Shown here: piece after piece, positions 12,493-25,117 of the stretch | Position numbering within the stretch: the first letter of the stretch is position 1 | Layout: each line of letters starts with the position of its first letter | From: Taxillus chinensis | Lineage: Eukaryota > Streptophyta > Magnoliopsida > Santalales > Loranthaceae | DNA length: 64,000 nucleotides | NCBI GenBank assembly: GCA_023512835.1 | Contig: CM042091.1 | Coordinates: forward strand, 42,918,107-42,982,106 | Direction of reading: 5' to 3' | The notes under the pieces: generated by a model | Told to the model about the DNA's origin: nothing | The model's database searches: none | Seen by the model: the letters and a program-made list of their open reading frames with translations, nothing else | Made by a program: the position numbers and the translations under genes

Positions 12493-12778
12493 AGAAACAT
12501 CATATTTTGCTTAATTTTCGGGCTGACTGGGCGGGTTGGGCGCGCGTGGGCGCGGGCTAGCTGGGTCGAGCGTGAGCGGTCGCGGGCGGGTACATGGGGG
12601 CTGATTGGGTCATAACGGGTAATACCCGTGGGTCGGCGATTTATCCTGGGGCGGGAAATGCTTGCCCCATCCCCGTAACCTGGCGGGGCAAAATATTATC
12701 GCCCCATGCCCTGTTAAATTCAAAAAAACTCGCCCCATCGGGACGGGTACATGTTAAATTGTCATCCCTAACACTACA

Positions 12779-13270
12779 AGGAAGATAGCAGGGAAGATAA
12801 ACCTTGATGTGGGGAAAGTTTCACTTAATTTCATGATGGGATTTATTCCAACCACACCATAAAAGTAAGAGAGAATTGGCAAGCAAGTTGTGGTGTTGTT
12901 GATCAACAACAGTGCAACCCACAACTTCATTTCCATTTAAGTAGTTGATCAGTTAGGCTTCATTGACAAATTTTTGAAATGTGTTTAGTAACTATTTTTG
13001 AAAATAGTTTCAGTTTTCAAATATAGAAAACAAGTAGTTTTTTTGTTTGATGAATGCTTTTAATTTTAATTTTCAAAAATAAGTTATTTTTAAATATAGA
13101 AAACAGAAAACATGTTTTTATTGTTTTTAATTTTCCAAAAATAGTTTCTCGAAAGGACACCACAGAAAATAGAATTTTGACTAATTCGACAATTGTTGAG
13201 GGTTTCAAATGCGAGTGGATTTACCCCCACGGTAAGATCACAAGCATGCAATTGTACTTAAGATAGCTTT
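12779..13270 (+). pseudogene. Gypsy aspartic protease remnant (continuation of the split element)
   Basis: Around 12885-12960 one frame reads VVLLINNSATHNFIS, then a stop, then VVDQLGF. This is the retropepsin active site (usually DSGATHNFIS) with the catalytic Asp replaced by Asn. It follows directly from the gag interrupted at 10138, which supports a once-continuous gypsy polyprotein. Downstream the frame is lost, partly through an AT-rich insertion at about 12980-13165. Confidence 0.7.
12980..13165. mobile_element. Possible small MITE with imperfect terminal inverted repeats
   Basis: The segment opens GTGTTTAGTAACTATTTTTG. The reverse complement of its other end reads GTGTCC...AACTATTTTTGG, so the ends form an imperfect inverted repeat about 25 bp long. 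The interior is A/T-rich with repeated GAAAAC/GTTTTC motifs. No convincing target duplication was found. Confidence 0.35.
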
Positions 13271-14243
13271 CAATGGGGCAACATAACAACTTTCGAGAAA
13301 AGGCCATGTACAGTGTTCCAATACTGGTTTTATCAAATTCAAGCAGCACTCTTGTGAGGGGATACCCATCATCCAAGTTAATCCTTGGAGGGATTATACA
13401 ATCGAGCACGTGATCATCACCCCATTTTTATACCCTTACGTCACCATATATAGTCAGTGATCAGCCTTTGTGCACGAGGTGGTACAGCTCCATTGAATTT
13501 CGGAGCCCATCGTGATGGACAAAAGATCTTTCTCTATAATTGTTCAGGCGGTATGGTAGGGTGCTGAAAAGAAGGACGACATACACATAAATTCATGTAC
13601 CACATGGTCATTCTCTCGTGTTTATTTTGTTGTCTTGCATTTTTATTTCTATTTATCAAGTTTACACATTCAAACCAGGAAAAGAAAAGAAACTACATTT
13701 CGTTACAAGTTTTCTAAAACGTGCCTGTAAGAAGAATAACAGAATTCAATGTTTAAACGTGCCATTATTAATGTTAAGTTTAGGGTTGGAGGGTGGACAA
13801 CCACCCTACAATGGAACTACAATGCAATCTCTTGCAGCCTCAACCAAACAAATTCAAATCATTATATTAATATAGAAAGAAAAAAAAAAGAACAGGTGAA
13901 AGCAAAAAATGCTAAATCAGTAATACGTTCATCAAGTAAATCTCCAAAACTTTAGGATATATGATAATCACAAAATTACTTCAATTCGGATTCACAAGTA
14001 CTTGAACCAGGACAAGTTTCACACACAATCTATATGCCATGTACAGAAATATTACATTACAGTAGATTGCTGACAGTATGGCTAAATTCACCCACCGCTG
14101 AAGGAGAACTGCTTATAACAATAAAACAAAAAAGGAAGTGCAATCATGAAGCTAGTATCTAGTGGGCGTCCAGAGAGGATCTTTGAATAAACTAGTTGAT
14201 GATGAGAACAGGGTCCTTACCTGTTACAGGGAACCCACAAGCC
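13271..14243. other. No gene seen; probable 3' flank of EXO70
   Basis: No convincing coding sequence. The right part (about 13900-14243) may include the EXO70 3' UTR. The left part may be the decayed remainder of the gypsy element, but no domain could be read. Confidence 0.5.
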
Positions 14244-16196
14244 CTACCCACTTCTTCTTCTCAAATGGTGCATAACATTTGGAGTTCCTTCGAATAAATC
14301 CAGTAAGTAGTTTTCTAGATCGTCTGGTGTGTACTTGATGTATTTTCCAGCATGCCTTCCACTCTCAAGCTGATGCCCAAACCTTCCCATAAAAGAGCGG
14401 TAGGCGGGAAGTACTTTCTCAGAGATAGATATGCGGAGCTCCTCCCGAAGCTGAGGATCTGGGACCTTCCAAGCAGTCTGAATCCTATAAATATCTTCAA
14501 AAGTAGCATTAAAACTCTTGAACCTGTCTTTAAGTGCGACCCTGGAGACATTACTGGAGCTTCCCCCAATCCCTTCATCCTTCAAACATAGCAAAACCTT
14601 GGTCCAAGAAGCTCTGAGATAACTTGTAGCATATTGGCGTACCTGGCCACGACGCTTGCGAACCCATTGATCTCCCAAAAGCTTACCAAGCTCAGAGTCT
14701 TTAACTTTCTGAACTATGTAGAGTATGTTATTCATCAAGAATACATATTGAATAGCATTATCTTCATAGGATTTGGATTTATCCTGGAGGTTTAATTCAA
14801 GCGAAGATATCAATGAGAGCAGGCGACTTCCTACGGCAGTCATGCCCTCTGACTTCAATTTATCATTTTGCAAATAATCTGATTCTAGATCATCCACAAT
14901 AACGGACTCAAGAAGTGAGTTCAGTGACTCACTATAATCAACCAGTAATCTGATATAATTCATTACATAACGAGTCAGTGGATGAATGTCACCACCTTGT
15001 AAAGGTTTCCGAGATGATTCACCACGGACAGCATTCTCGAATTCAGCAAATGTGCCTTTAGCTGCATCTCCAAGCGCACCCAATACTCCCTTTGCCTCGC
15101 TGCAAACAAAGTCCCCAGACTCGCCAGAGAACAATGCTTGGAGATCAGGCAACACGGCAGTGAGTGCTTCGTACATGTCAAGTATCCGAAACAGCTTCTC
15201 CGAGGAACGACGCCCGATTGCAACCGCCTCCCCAAAATTCAACAACTGCATCACGCATCCTTTGGCGGTCTCGGCAAAGCAAACTTCTTTGATGGGCTCG
15301 GAAATGCCAAACACTTGATCAGAAAGGCGCTTCTCGCCGGACAAAAGAACCCTAACCACCACCTTGATAGCCTGAACCCATTTCTTCATCTTTTCGTCCA
15401 AAGATTTCCACTCAATCTTCTGAACCTCTTCAATGCTGAGCTTCTCCACGCCAAGAGTCCACAGGCAGTCGTCCAACACATCACGGCGGATGGAGATGTA
15501 AACCTGACAACACTCCTTCTCATAGCCGGACCTTACCATGCGATCCGCGATCTCCTTGAGCTCTACCACGGCATCGGGACCGATCAAATCCACCGACACG
15601 TCCTCCACCAAGCTCCCACCCCTCTCATGATAGCAACCGTCTCGATCGCTGCTATCCACGAAGCTCTCGTAATCCTCCATTTCGGCATCCGTGGCGGCGA
15701 AGGAGAGCGACACCCTGCGAATCGAACAGTAGAGCCGCTCGGCGTCCAGTGGCACCGTGTTTCGGACCAGGATAAGCCGAAACTCGTCCTCCAGCCTGGA
15801 CATAGCGAGCTGGATAGCATTCTCGGCGCGATCCATGATGTCGGGGCCGTCGGAGTTGAGGTTGAGGTGGTCAGTGAGGCGGAGGATGTCATCCACGGCG
15901 GCGAGGTACTCGGCGGCTTCGTCGGGAGATTCCTCCCAGGAGGAGGAGATTGAGTCGCCGGAGGCGGCGGCGGCGGCGGCGTCGTACCGGAAAATGATCT
16001 TCTCGGAGGCTTCCAGAAGGTCGTGGTGAGATTTGGCCTCGCCGGATATCAGATCGGAGATGTTGGAGAGACGATTGTCAAAGCTGGAGAAGATGGAGAT
16101 CATGTCCTCGGTGACGTCCTTGGTGGTGTTGAGGCTCTTCACGATCTGCTGTGCCGTGGCCATCACTCGGTCTTCGCCGTCGACCGTGGCTGCCAT
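14244..16196 (-). CDS. EXO70: Exocyst subunit EXO70 family protein (F-clade-like)
   Basis: A 650-residue intronless CDS. EXO70 is a subunit of the octameric exocyst, which tethers secretory vesicles at the plasma membrane through phosphoinositide contacts; plants have many copies. The N-terminal part has helical heptad-like sequence ([26 protein letters not shown]), then KIIFRYD and the EYLAAVDDI segment. The C-terminal Pfam EXO70 domain runs from about residue 250 to 640 ([43 protein letters not shown], ending [12 protein letters not shown]). The frame is open upstream to a Met at 16295, but the Met at 16196 has a better context (A at -3, G at +4) and begins [16 protein letters not shown], as I recall EXO70F1 relatives doing. 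The 33-residue extension is probably 5' UTR. Proximity to the kelch gene matches Arabidopsis At5g50380/At5g50310 from memory. Clade assignment is tentative; the family is secure. Confidence 0.95.
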   Translation of the reverse strand: MAATVDGEDRVMATAQQIVKSLNTTKDVTEDMISIFSSFDNRLSNISDLISGEAKSHHDLLEASEKIIFRYDAAAAAASGDSISSSWEESPDEAAEYLAAVDDILRLTDHLNLNSDGPDIMDRAENAIQLAMSRLEDEFRLILVRNTVPLDAERLYCSIRRVSLSFAATDAEMEDYESFVDSSDRDGCYHERGGSLVEDVSVDLIGPDAVVELKEIADRMVRSGYEKECCQVYISIRRDVLDDCLWTLGVEKLSIEEVQKIEWKSLDEKMKKWVQAIKVVVRVLLSGEKRLSDQVFGISEPIKEVCFAETAKGCVMQLLNFGEAVAIGRRSSEKLFRILDMYEALTAVLPDLQALFSGESGDFVCSEAKGVLGALGDAAKGTFAEFENAVRGESSRKPLQGGDIHPLTRYVMNYIRLLVDYSESLNSLLESVIVDDLESDYLQNDKLKSEGMTAVGSRLLSLISSLELNLQDKSKSYEDNAIQYVFLMNNILYIVQKVKDSELGKLLGDQWVRKRRGQVRQYATSYLRASWTKVLLCLKDEGIGGSSSNVSRVALKDRFKSFNATFEDIYRIQTAWKVPDPQLREELRISISEKVLPAYRSFMGRFGHQLESGRHAGKYIKYTPDDLENYLLDLFEGTPNVMHHLRRRSG

Positions 16197-16311
16197 TTCT
16201 AGGGTTTTGACTTGTCTCCGAGGTTGGTTGTTGTGTTGGTCCAAGAAGAGGAATGAATGAATAATGAAAACACAAACGAAGATTTTAAGAGACACCGACC
16301 GGCCCGGCTGA

Positions 16312-16320
16312 CTTTATAAA
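16312..16320 (-). promoter_or_regulatory. Candidate TATA box of EXO70
   Basis: On the minus strand the sequence reads TTTATAAAG about 115 bp upstream of the chosen ATG. This would place transcription start near 16285 and leave a 5' UTR of about 90 bases. Inferred from sequence only. Confidence 0.4.
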
Positions 16321-16340
16321 TTTATTTATTTACAAACGCG

Positions 16341-16382
16341 GGGAGAGAGAGAGAGAGAGTGTGTGTGTGTGTGTGTGTGTGT
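16341..16382. repeat. Compound (GA)n(TG)n microsatellite upstream of EXO70
   Basis: Seven or more GA units run straight into about eleven TG units. It lies just upstream of the candidate TATA box, in the proximal promoter. Confidence 0.9.
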
Positions 16383-18911
16383 TCAAAGACTTTGATGAGT
16401 TACCATTTGTTGCGGTTTCGAGTGAGCGTCCGTCTCTGACTGCTGTTGCTGTGACGAAGCTGTCCCTCCTCTGCTTCTCTCTCCTTTGCTCTGGAGGGAT
16501 TCGGTATACCATTCCGGGTCTTCTTTTTTGGATGCGAAATTACCAAAATGGCATCCACTTGGATTGGGCTCCCACTCCCACACCCTGACCGTTGAAGTCA
16601 TTCTCTTCTCCTCTCTTCTCTTTATGTATTTATCAATTTATTTTCATTCCTTTTTTCTTCTTCACACCTCCGTTACGCAATGGAAAGGTCAACCTCCTCT
16701 CTCTCCCTCCTTCAACATCAACACTGCATTCCCAATTAGGGAAGCATACGGATAAGACTTACTCCCCTCCACTAATTTTACTCCTCCAACCAAATTTTCA
16801 TTTTATTCCTCTTTTATATAAAAATATTCCAATATTAAATAGATTATAGCTTTAATTTATCAATCTAAGTAAATATTTATATATATAATTATTTTTAATT
16901 CATATTTATCGAACAAGTCTAATATTAATGTGTTAAAATATAGTATACAGAAATAAAAAATTTATGAAGTTAATTAAATTCAATAAAAATATGTTTGTTA
17001 TAATTTTGTAAAAAGAGTATTTAAAATAGTAGAAATTAAAATTTAGGCTTGAAGATTAAATTAAAATGTTAATATATATTTGAATAATAATTTAAAACAC
17101 TAAAATTGAACCAAATAACTGAATCTAAAATTGAAACAATAATCGAACTGCAGTAATTTGACATCAATTTTAGTTTTATTTTCCGTACCGTTTTTTATTT
17201 TTTTAATTATTTTAAAAATCACATTTTTTTATTGAATGTAATTCGTTTTTATAATTTTTAAAACGTTTTTCTATACACATTTTTATATAAAAATATTAGA
17301 CTTATTTGATAGTTTTTGTTTAAAAAAATACAATTTGGGTTGATGTAATGTAACGGATTTGTGAAGTCACAAATTCGAGTCGTCAATATGTCACTTATAA
17401 CTAATTAATTAATTATAGGAAAGAATTTGTATATACTCCTTCCTAAACCCCATTATATCACGAAAGTTATATTTATATGAGTAATACTACATACAAGTAG
17501 ATTGTGCAGGTAATCCATGCAGGAACATCTTTACTAACGTTGGATTGCTATTATTATTTTTTAAAAAAAAATTCATATAAACCCAACGGTAAAGAAAGTA
17601 TTCTTATATGAATTTTCTACACAACCTACCTGCAAATAGACTTTTCCTATTTGTATACAACCCTTTTTTAAATTGATATGCAAAAGTTTATAGCTCGTTA
17701 AAGTTGATTAACAAATTACAAAAAATTAGTGAATTTCAAAATACAAATATAAAAGGAAGATCCTAGATGATGTGGGAATCCTAATTTTTATTTGAAGTAA
17801 AGGAGGAAAACACTTTGGTTTTGATTTTAAGGGGAAATGTTTTTTAGGTTTTGGTTTAAAAACTTTTTAAAAATTTTGTTTTGGTTTAATGAAAATAGTT
17901 TTTTTGCTTTTGTTTTGGTTTGAATGAAAACAATTTTGTTTTATTTTTGCTTTATGAAAAGAAAATGAATTAAATGAAATGATGAGTTTTTTTTAAAGAA
18001 AAGATTTTTGTTTTTGGTTTTTTTATAAAAATAGTAAGTGTGAATATGATTTGTGATATAAACAAATTCTTTTTTATTTTTCTTTTATTTTCCCTTCTTT
18101 TTTACTCTTTCTCTTTTTTCCTTTTTCTTACTTTTTCACTATTTTTTGACTGTTTATAAATAAATGAGTGTCCGCATCCCTCTCCTGTTTATATTGCATC
18201 AAAATTATTTTGGATTCAATTCAACTCCTTCACAAATGGCAATAACGAATTCTATGATCCTTTTGACACACGAATGGCCTTTTTTGACCTGCAATTTTGA
18301 TTCATAATTTGAGGCGAGAACACAAATATCCCAACGAGCATTAAAAATTAATTTTAAAAAACTCCAAAGGATTATTTTTAATATATATATTTATATACTT
18401 TTTTAGGGATTTAGTTACTATATATAATTTTAGAATTTATGGGTCTTTGAAAATCTTTTGAGGAGCGATGAACATGTGAACAAAGTTCAAAAAATAAAAA
18501 GAAACTTCCTGATAATATTCCAAAGTCATTTTCTTAACAGTCAAATATGTTTTTCTTTTCTCTACAGTTTTTTCTTTATTCCACCAAACCGGAAAATAAA
18601 AAATTATATTGCTGGGACTCATTGTCCATAAATCAACTGGAGAATTCCTGAAAAATAATCTAGGAAAGTAATCCCACAAAACCCCCTACTCGATGCATCA
18701 AAATTGAGTTTCGAAGACAGGCCCAGCAACATTGATACATGTAATAAAAATGAATCAAACACGCGGCAAATCTTGGAATGGTAGGGTACGCCAATGACCA
18801 AAGTTGTTTGTTCATATAATTTATATGCAAGCTTGGCATTCATTCAAATGTTCGACAATTCTAGTGCAAGTGCAAGGCCATTCAATAACGTTACAAAAAT
18901 TAAAGCACAAG
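16383..18911. other. AT-rich intergenic region between EXO70 and the kelch gene
   Basis: No supported gene. The first 400 bp are pyrimidine-rich and probably EXO70 promoter. An imperfect inverted repeat spans about 17485-17650 (AACATCTTTACTAACGTTGG against the reverse complement of CCAACGGTAAAGAAAGTATT) and may be a decayed MITE. The right part (about 18440-18911) is probably 3' UTR of the kelch gene. Confidence 0.5.
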
Positions 18912-21900
18912 CTAGTGTGGAGCTAATCGTTTGTTTTTCTTGTTGCCTCTCTTTCTGAAACTCGTTTCGGCCCCTGATTCCTCTTCCGCCTTTTGCTCAG
19001 CCTCTAAAACCGCTAACTGCAGATACACACATAAAAGGAGGTCAACAGAAAAAGACACGTCAAATATGTGTTGCAAATATGTTTGATTCCATAACAAAAA
19101 CTAAAGACTTCACCTCATCAAGAATTGGCTTAAGCTCCCGGAATCGAGCTTCAGCGAGATCAAAACCATCTTTCCGGAGCTCCTGTAAGGGCAACAGAAC
19201 ACACTTGATCGCTTTTGCATAATTATATTTATATGCAAAAGATGGTGATACGGGAGGTTCTATGTTCCAATCCAGTCTCATATTTTCTTTCTTGGTTATC
19301 AGCTCTTTTGACTCACCTGTCTTTTTTAAAATCTTTTTCCTACTTTAGATGTTAATCGAAGCCCTACCATTAGTTCACTAACTCTTTGTATGGTAAAAGA
19401 GTGGAAAGAATTTTAAGGAAAGAAAAGATGAAAAGAAAAAAGCAAAAAAAAGAAAAAAATAGAAGAAAAAATTCTCTTTGTCTGAGAGATTACAACACTC
19501 ATAAGACCAAAAAAGAAAATTAATTGTGCATCAAATAATTAATTTTTCCCTCAAGTTATACATATATATTACACATGTCTAATTTGGAAAACACGTGTAA
19601 AAAGAAACTAGAAACTGCATTTGTCAATATATCATCAAATTGATATGCTCTTTTAATATACTAAAATTTAGATTATATTTGATGTAATTTCTATCATGTT
19701 TAATATGCTTGATTCGATCATGCTGCACTAGATTGTTAATTATCTCAATAACAGTTGTATTATCCCAAAAAAACATCATCAGCTTTTGAGGGCTATAACT
19801 AAGATTACACAAAAAAATATGTAATCACATGAATTCCATAGTAACGATAAAAAGCATGACATTCAGCTTCTGCACTAGACAATGAAGCCACATTGTGTTT
19901 CTTCTAAAAGTTATCAAATTACTACCTACAAAAATTGCATACTTAAAAATATACTTTCTATCCAATTTATATCTAGCAAAGTCAGAGTCGTTATATATCA
20001 CAATGTCGAAGTGTCCATGCTTAAAAAAACATAATACATTTACCAATAAAAACTTCAAATATGCCATAATACGATTCACAATACTCATATATCGATCACT
20101 CAAATTATATATGAATTAACTCACAACAATGCACATGAAATGTTAAGTTTAGTATAAATCTAATAGATTAATTTTCCCACTAACGTTTGATATCTCTCCT
20201 TGTCCATGAGAACTAAATCAGAATAAATACTTAGACCATGGTTTACCTCGATAGTTCGGAGGTTGAGTTACCGATTTCAGCTAAGAGGTCAAGAACATAC
20301 TTTTATTGAAATAAAACAATTCCCTGCTTAGATCGGGATACTTAAATATTGAGGAAATATTTTAAAGCCCTCAAATCCTTCATCTTAAACTTTTTCGTCA
20401 AGTGAAAATAAAGTTTTTCTTAATTATGTTAATACTAATAATAATCATGTCATTAACATAAACAAAAAGAAAATAATGTCAATGCCATTTTTTTTATAAA
20501 ACAAAGTATGATGAGCCTATTTAAAACCAAACGTCTGCATTGATTGACTCAATCATTCAAATCAAACTCTCAGTGACTATTTCAGACCATATAATAATGC
20601 TTTCTTCAGCTTGCATATCTATATTTCTGAGTGTAAAACCTGAAAGAGAATCTATATACACCTCTTATATCAAGTTACCATGGAAAAAAACATTATTCAC
20701 ATCAAACCGACATAATAGCCCTTCTAAATTAACTACGAGAGAAAAAATAACTCTTAACCATATCCATCTGAGCCACACGGACAAAAGTTTCTTAGTAGTC
20801 AAACTCATGTCTGTGTGTAGCTTTGATAACTAATCTGGCCTTGTCTTTTTCAACTGTTCCACCTGATTTCTATTTTACCATAAATACCCATTTGCATCTC
20901 ATCATCTTCTTATTCAAAAGTAACTCAACTATTACCCAAGTGGAGTCCTTATGAAGGACTTTCATTTCCTTTACTATACAGAATTTCATTTGGAATCTTC
21001 AAGATCTTCCTGAAAATGACTATGAAGAGTAAAAGCAAGATAAGATTTAAACAAACGATGATAAAAGATGAAGTTAAAAATAGGATAAATAACATTAGAA
21101 GAAAACTTTGAAAAACTCAATCTATCAGGCTATCTATGATCACGAAAAGGATATCTTCGACTCATAAAATTGTCTAAACCTATAGGATAAGAAGAAAAGA
21201 TATCATTTGAATTTAAAACTATAGATAAACAATCAAGTACCTCAGTGGAAGAATCTTCCAATGGCATAATAATATAATTAAGAGGAATGACTCAATAAAG
21301 CCACAGAAGAGGATTTACTATTGTTTTTCCTCTCAACTTGCTTGAGTTTATGCCATTCTGAATAGCTATGCTTCTTCTGGCAAGTATCAATCATGAGTAG
21401 TACTGTTGCAAAGAGCACAATGATGAGTGGAGGAACTAGTAGGATGGGCTGGTTGAGAATTGCCCTTCGGGATAGTCAGTGCTAGACCTTCAAAACACTC
21501 CTTAGTACCCATAGTTAGTTGTCTCTATACCTCATGATGAACCAACAAATATGCTTCTTCCCATGAAGGTAATGGTGAATTAGCCAAAACACAACTACTA
21601 ACCTTATCTAAGTTATGATCAAGGCCAACAAGAAACAAATCACTCGATCCTCTGTTATACGCTTCATGTATTTTTTAGAGCCAACATAATATTTCATATC
21701 ATTAGGTCGCTAAAAATCTCAACTCCATGAAAATAGAATTCAGCTCATTATAGTACTATGTAAGAGGTTTGCCCTCCAAACATAGTTGAAAAGACTTCAT
21801 AAGTTCATACACTTGAGAAGAATCAGAGATATCAAGATAACTCCTCTTAACATCATTCCATACTTCATTAGCTGTTCCACACTACACAAAATGAGACATC

Positions 21901-24900
21901 ATATAAGTCATGGAATTAATAAGCCACGACTTAATGAGTGCAAGCTTCCCATTCATCATAGTCCGAATGACTTTCTGAAGGTACGACCATTCTTCCTGTG
22001 ATATATCATTTTTTCTTCCTTTCAGCAATATGTATGTCTAAAATCTTAGACCAACTGTGGTAATTAGTACCATTTAGATTTAGATGGATTGGAATATTTG
22101 TCTCTTAAATGGTGACAGTTGATTGCACCTTATCCTCAATAGTCATGATGGATTCCTCACTGATAAGTCAAAGAATAACTCCACTTTAGCCGAGTTAGTT
22201 AGACAAAGAGACTATAACACAAAGTAGAGACTCCATAATGCAGCTTAACCTAGTGAGAAATCGCGTTGTGTGGTGGAAAAAAGGTCGTAGTGGCGCATGA
22301 CAAAAGCGGATGGCGGTGACTACTTGCTATGGCACGACAACAATAACTTTGTTGTGGTCACAATAGGACATGTGATGCTTTCCTCCGACACACGGTAACA
22401 GCGGCGATAGCAACAAGAACTTGTGGCTCGCAATAGAGAGGGATCAAGAATTTACGTTTAATCTCTAGGACACACAAGGCAACAAGAAGCAAGGGAGGAT
22501 GAAATGTTGATCAAAGAGAACAGACGAGACTCTTGTAAGGTGGTAACATCAGCCCCTCCTAGGTTAGAATTTGACTCTAATACCAAGTTAAAAATAGAGA
22601 AAAATAATTTCTGCTTCTTATTCATATAGAGAATGTAATACTCATATATATAATAGAGAAGACCTAAAAAAAGAAACTAATTATATATCAAATAATTTAT
22701 AAATATTTGACAATTTAGATAATTGAAAGCTTATTTCAACTAAAAAGAGAATTATTTAGTTAGAACGGAAAAATTATTTCTTATAATTTAACTAAGATTA
22801 GAAAAAAAACTTTGTTTAAAATACAAATTTTGCTCTTATATATCTAATTGTGTAAATTTATATTTGTGTAATAAGTTGAAAAGATAATTTTGTAATTTTG
22901 ATAGTTTTTCATATATTTTCCTACTATTTTGATTGTTATAAAAATAACCCCTGTTTTCCATAACATTTATTTTCCACCCCTTGCTAAATGCAAGAAAATG
23001 ATTTTTTTTCTCATGCCCTTTTCACTCACCCCTCATTCTCCATGGTTACCAAACAAGAGGTAAGGACATGTCTGTCAAAAATACAATTTCCCCTCTATCA
23101 TTATTTTATTTATTTATTTTAAATAGAATCCTTCATAGTTATTCTCGACTATTCCATATCATCCTTTTACAATATTGATAACTGCAAAATTTATCATTAA
23201 ATTTATATTTAATTTATGGGCTTTAATTAAATATTTTGTTGAATTAATATATTTTTATAATAGTTTTCCCCTTATTTACTGTTTTATTTATTTTTATAGA
23301 TTTAATATTAATTTTGGTGGTTTTTAATGTTAAATTAATTATTCCAATTTTAATATTAATTCTCTGGGCTTAATTGATTATTTTAATTTTAATCTTAGTA
23401 TAATTTCTTTCTATATATATTTTAGTTAATTGATTGATGTTTTTATTTTTATTTTAATATATTATTGTTTTGTGTTTCACTTATTATTATTATTATTATT
23501 ATTATTTGTTTTTGCATGTTACATAGGTTAGAGAGCAAAAAGAGAATTGGAATGAAGAGAAATTTGGGCTTCACGTAAGGTGAGAAAGAGAAATTAATGG
23601 TGTGGGGTCTACATTGAAGAAAAGGAAGTACTTGTGATTAAAAAAAATGGCAATACACGAGAATGGTGAAAGAATTGGAAGGAAGGCTTAATTTTGGTGG
23701 GCCACAAATTGATTTAATAGAAAGAATGGTAAGTATATATGTGACGTGAAGAGAGGGTAGGGAGGAGAAGACCCAAGCAGTGTTGTTTCCATACCATTCA
23801 AACGCCCAACCGCATCAACACATTAATTCCACATCAGGTAGGGCGGAGCAGAGCGGGAGAGATCATTCAGGGCCTTCGGTGCAACACTGTGGGACTGCCC
23901 ATGCAGCCTATTTTAATTTTCTGTATTTGATTTAGCTTCAAACTTCAATTGTTATTTTGAATCTTTGTTCTTCATCTTAATAATTTATTTAGGTGTTATG
24001 GTTTGCAATTCGTTCCTCTATCTGTTTTAAATTCTTTGAAATTAATTTGCGGTTGTAATTAATTGTGGATTGTTTAAAGCATGATTTTTAATTGTGATTA
24101 ATTCGTGGTTATGGTTAATTAATTTTGAGATGTGAAGATTATTTTTCGTAGTGTTCGATTTGATCTTCCGAATGCAAAACATAATAGTTCCTAGAATTGG
24201 TACGAGTCAAGTCTGATTTCTAATGTGAATTCATAATTTAATTATAATCATAGAGTCTTGGTTTAATTGAATTATGGGACCTTAAATATGTTATTGTATT
24301 TTTAGAAGATAATGATAAATAATAATTGAAGTGAGAGGTTAAATCATTTGCGTTTTTAATTAGTTTTATTTATATATTTAATTTTATTTTAATTTCACAC
24401 AAAATTCTCCAATTCTCTAACTTAGATTTTCTTTATTTTTCTTGAAGAATAAGTTGAATTAAATTTTATAAGTCCTACGGTTAGTGAACGACCTATGTTA
24501 GTCCTATGCTATACTTAGTTTAAATTTTATTTGAAGTGCGTATGCGACAAACACTCTTTTCAAATGTCTTGTTCAGTCAATTCATAGTTTAAGCATCATT
24601 TATCAAAATAACTTTAAAAGACACTTCACCATAGGTTAAGAATTAGAATTTAGAACAGATTTGACTTAACACAGTGAAAAATAGGAATACACTTTCACTC
24701 GCATAGCTGACCAAAACGGGTGCCTAGATATGAAGGACTGCTTTACGAAATGCTTATATGAATAGAAATGAAAAACAATATATATAGACAGACAGTAGCA
24801 AAAATAAAAAAGAGGTAACTAACCTTCCCAGTATGTTGAAAATGTTCATGTGCTGTCATTTGCCAGTACATGTTCGTACGCTTATAGAAGTCTCTCAATA

Positions 24901-25086
24901 ATTCTCCAGGCTTCACCAGAAAACAAAATTGCCATAAGTAAAATAATTATGCCACAAGAGTTTTAACCTGCTTAAATCTGAGAATGGCAATCCTTAAATT
25001 TCATTCTGATCAGCAAGTATAAACATTAAAATAAATAAATAAATAACTCAATTCCCTTAACTAAAGGCTCAGTTTTTTTTTTGGAA

Positions 25087-25117
<31 letters not shown>

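Larger units (their letters stand above)
10139..12770. mobile_element. hAT-like non-autonomous foldback element, 2,632 bp
   Basis: The termini are inverted: TAGAGATGGCAAT at the left and ATTGTCATCCCTA at the right. The element is flanked by a perfect 8-bp duplication ACACTACA (10131-10138 and 12771-12778), the length used by hAT transposases. The outer 250-400 bp on each side are GC-rich, with many CCCCGCC/GGCGGGG and CGGGT motifs typical of subterminal transposase-binding repeats. The middle (about 10600-12420) is extremely AT-rich, and the left arm is a diverged reverse complement of the right arm, for example 10540-10900 against 12100-12500. No transposase ORF was found. It interrupts the gypsy gag between zinc knuckle and protease. 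Confidence 0.8.

Noticed and set aside
15138..15953. Long plus-strand ORF (271 codons) opposite EXO70
   Set aside because: It is a shadow of the GC-biased EXO70 coding strand with no family likeness.
16197..16295. In-frame 33-residue N-terminal extension of EXO70 ([20 protein letters not shown]) that looks like a signal peptide
   Set aside because: EXO70 is cytosolic, the downstream Met has the better context and matches the family start, and the extension lies in the expected 5' UTR.
17330..17400. Possible tRNA or SINE box B near CACAAATTCGAGTCGTC
   Set aside because: No matching box A at the right distance and no cloverleaf.
23176..24549. Calling this a certain solo LTR
   Set aside because: Flanking pentamers do not match and recognition of the ends is from memory, so it is kept only as a low-confidence feature.
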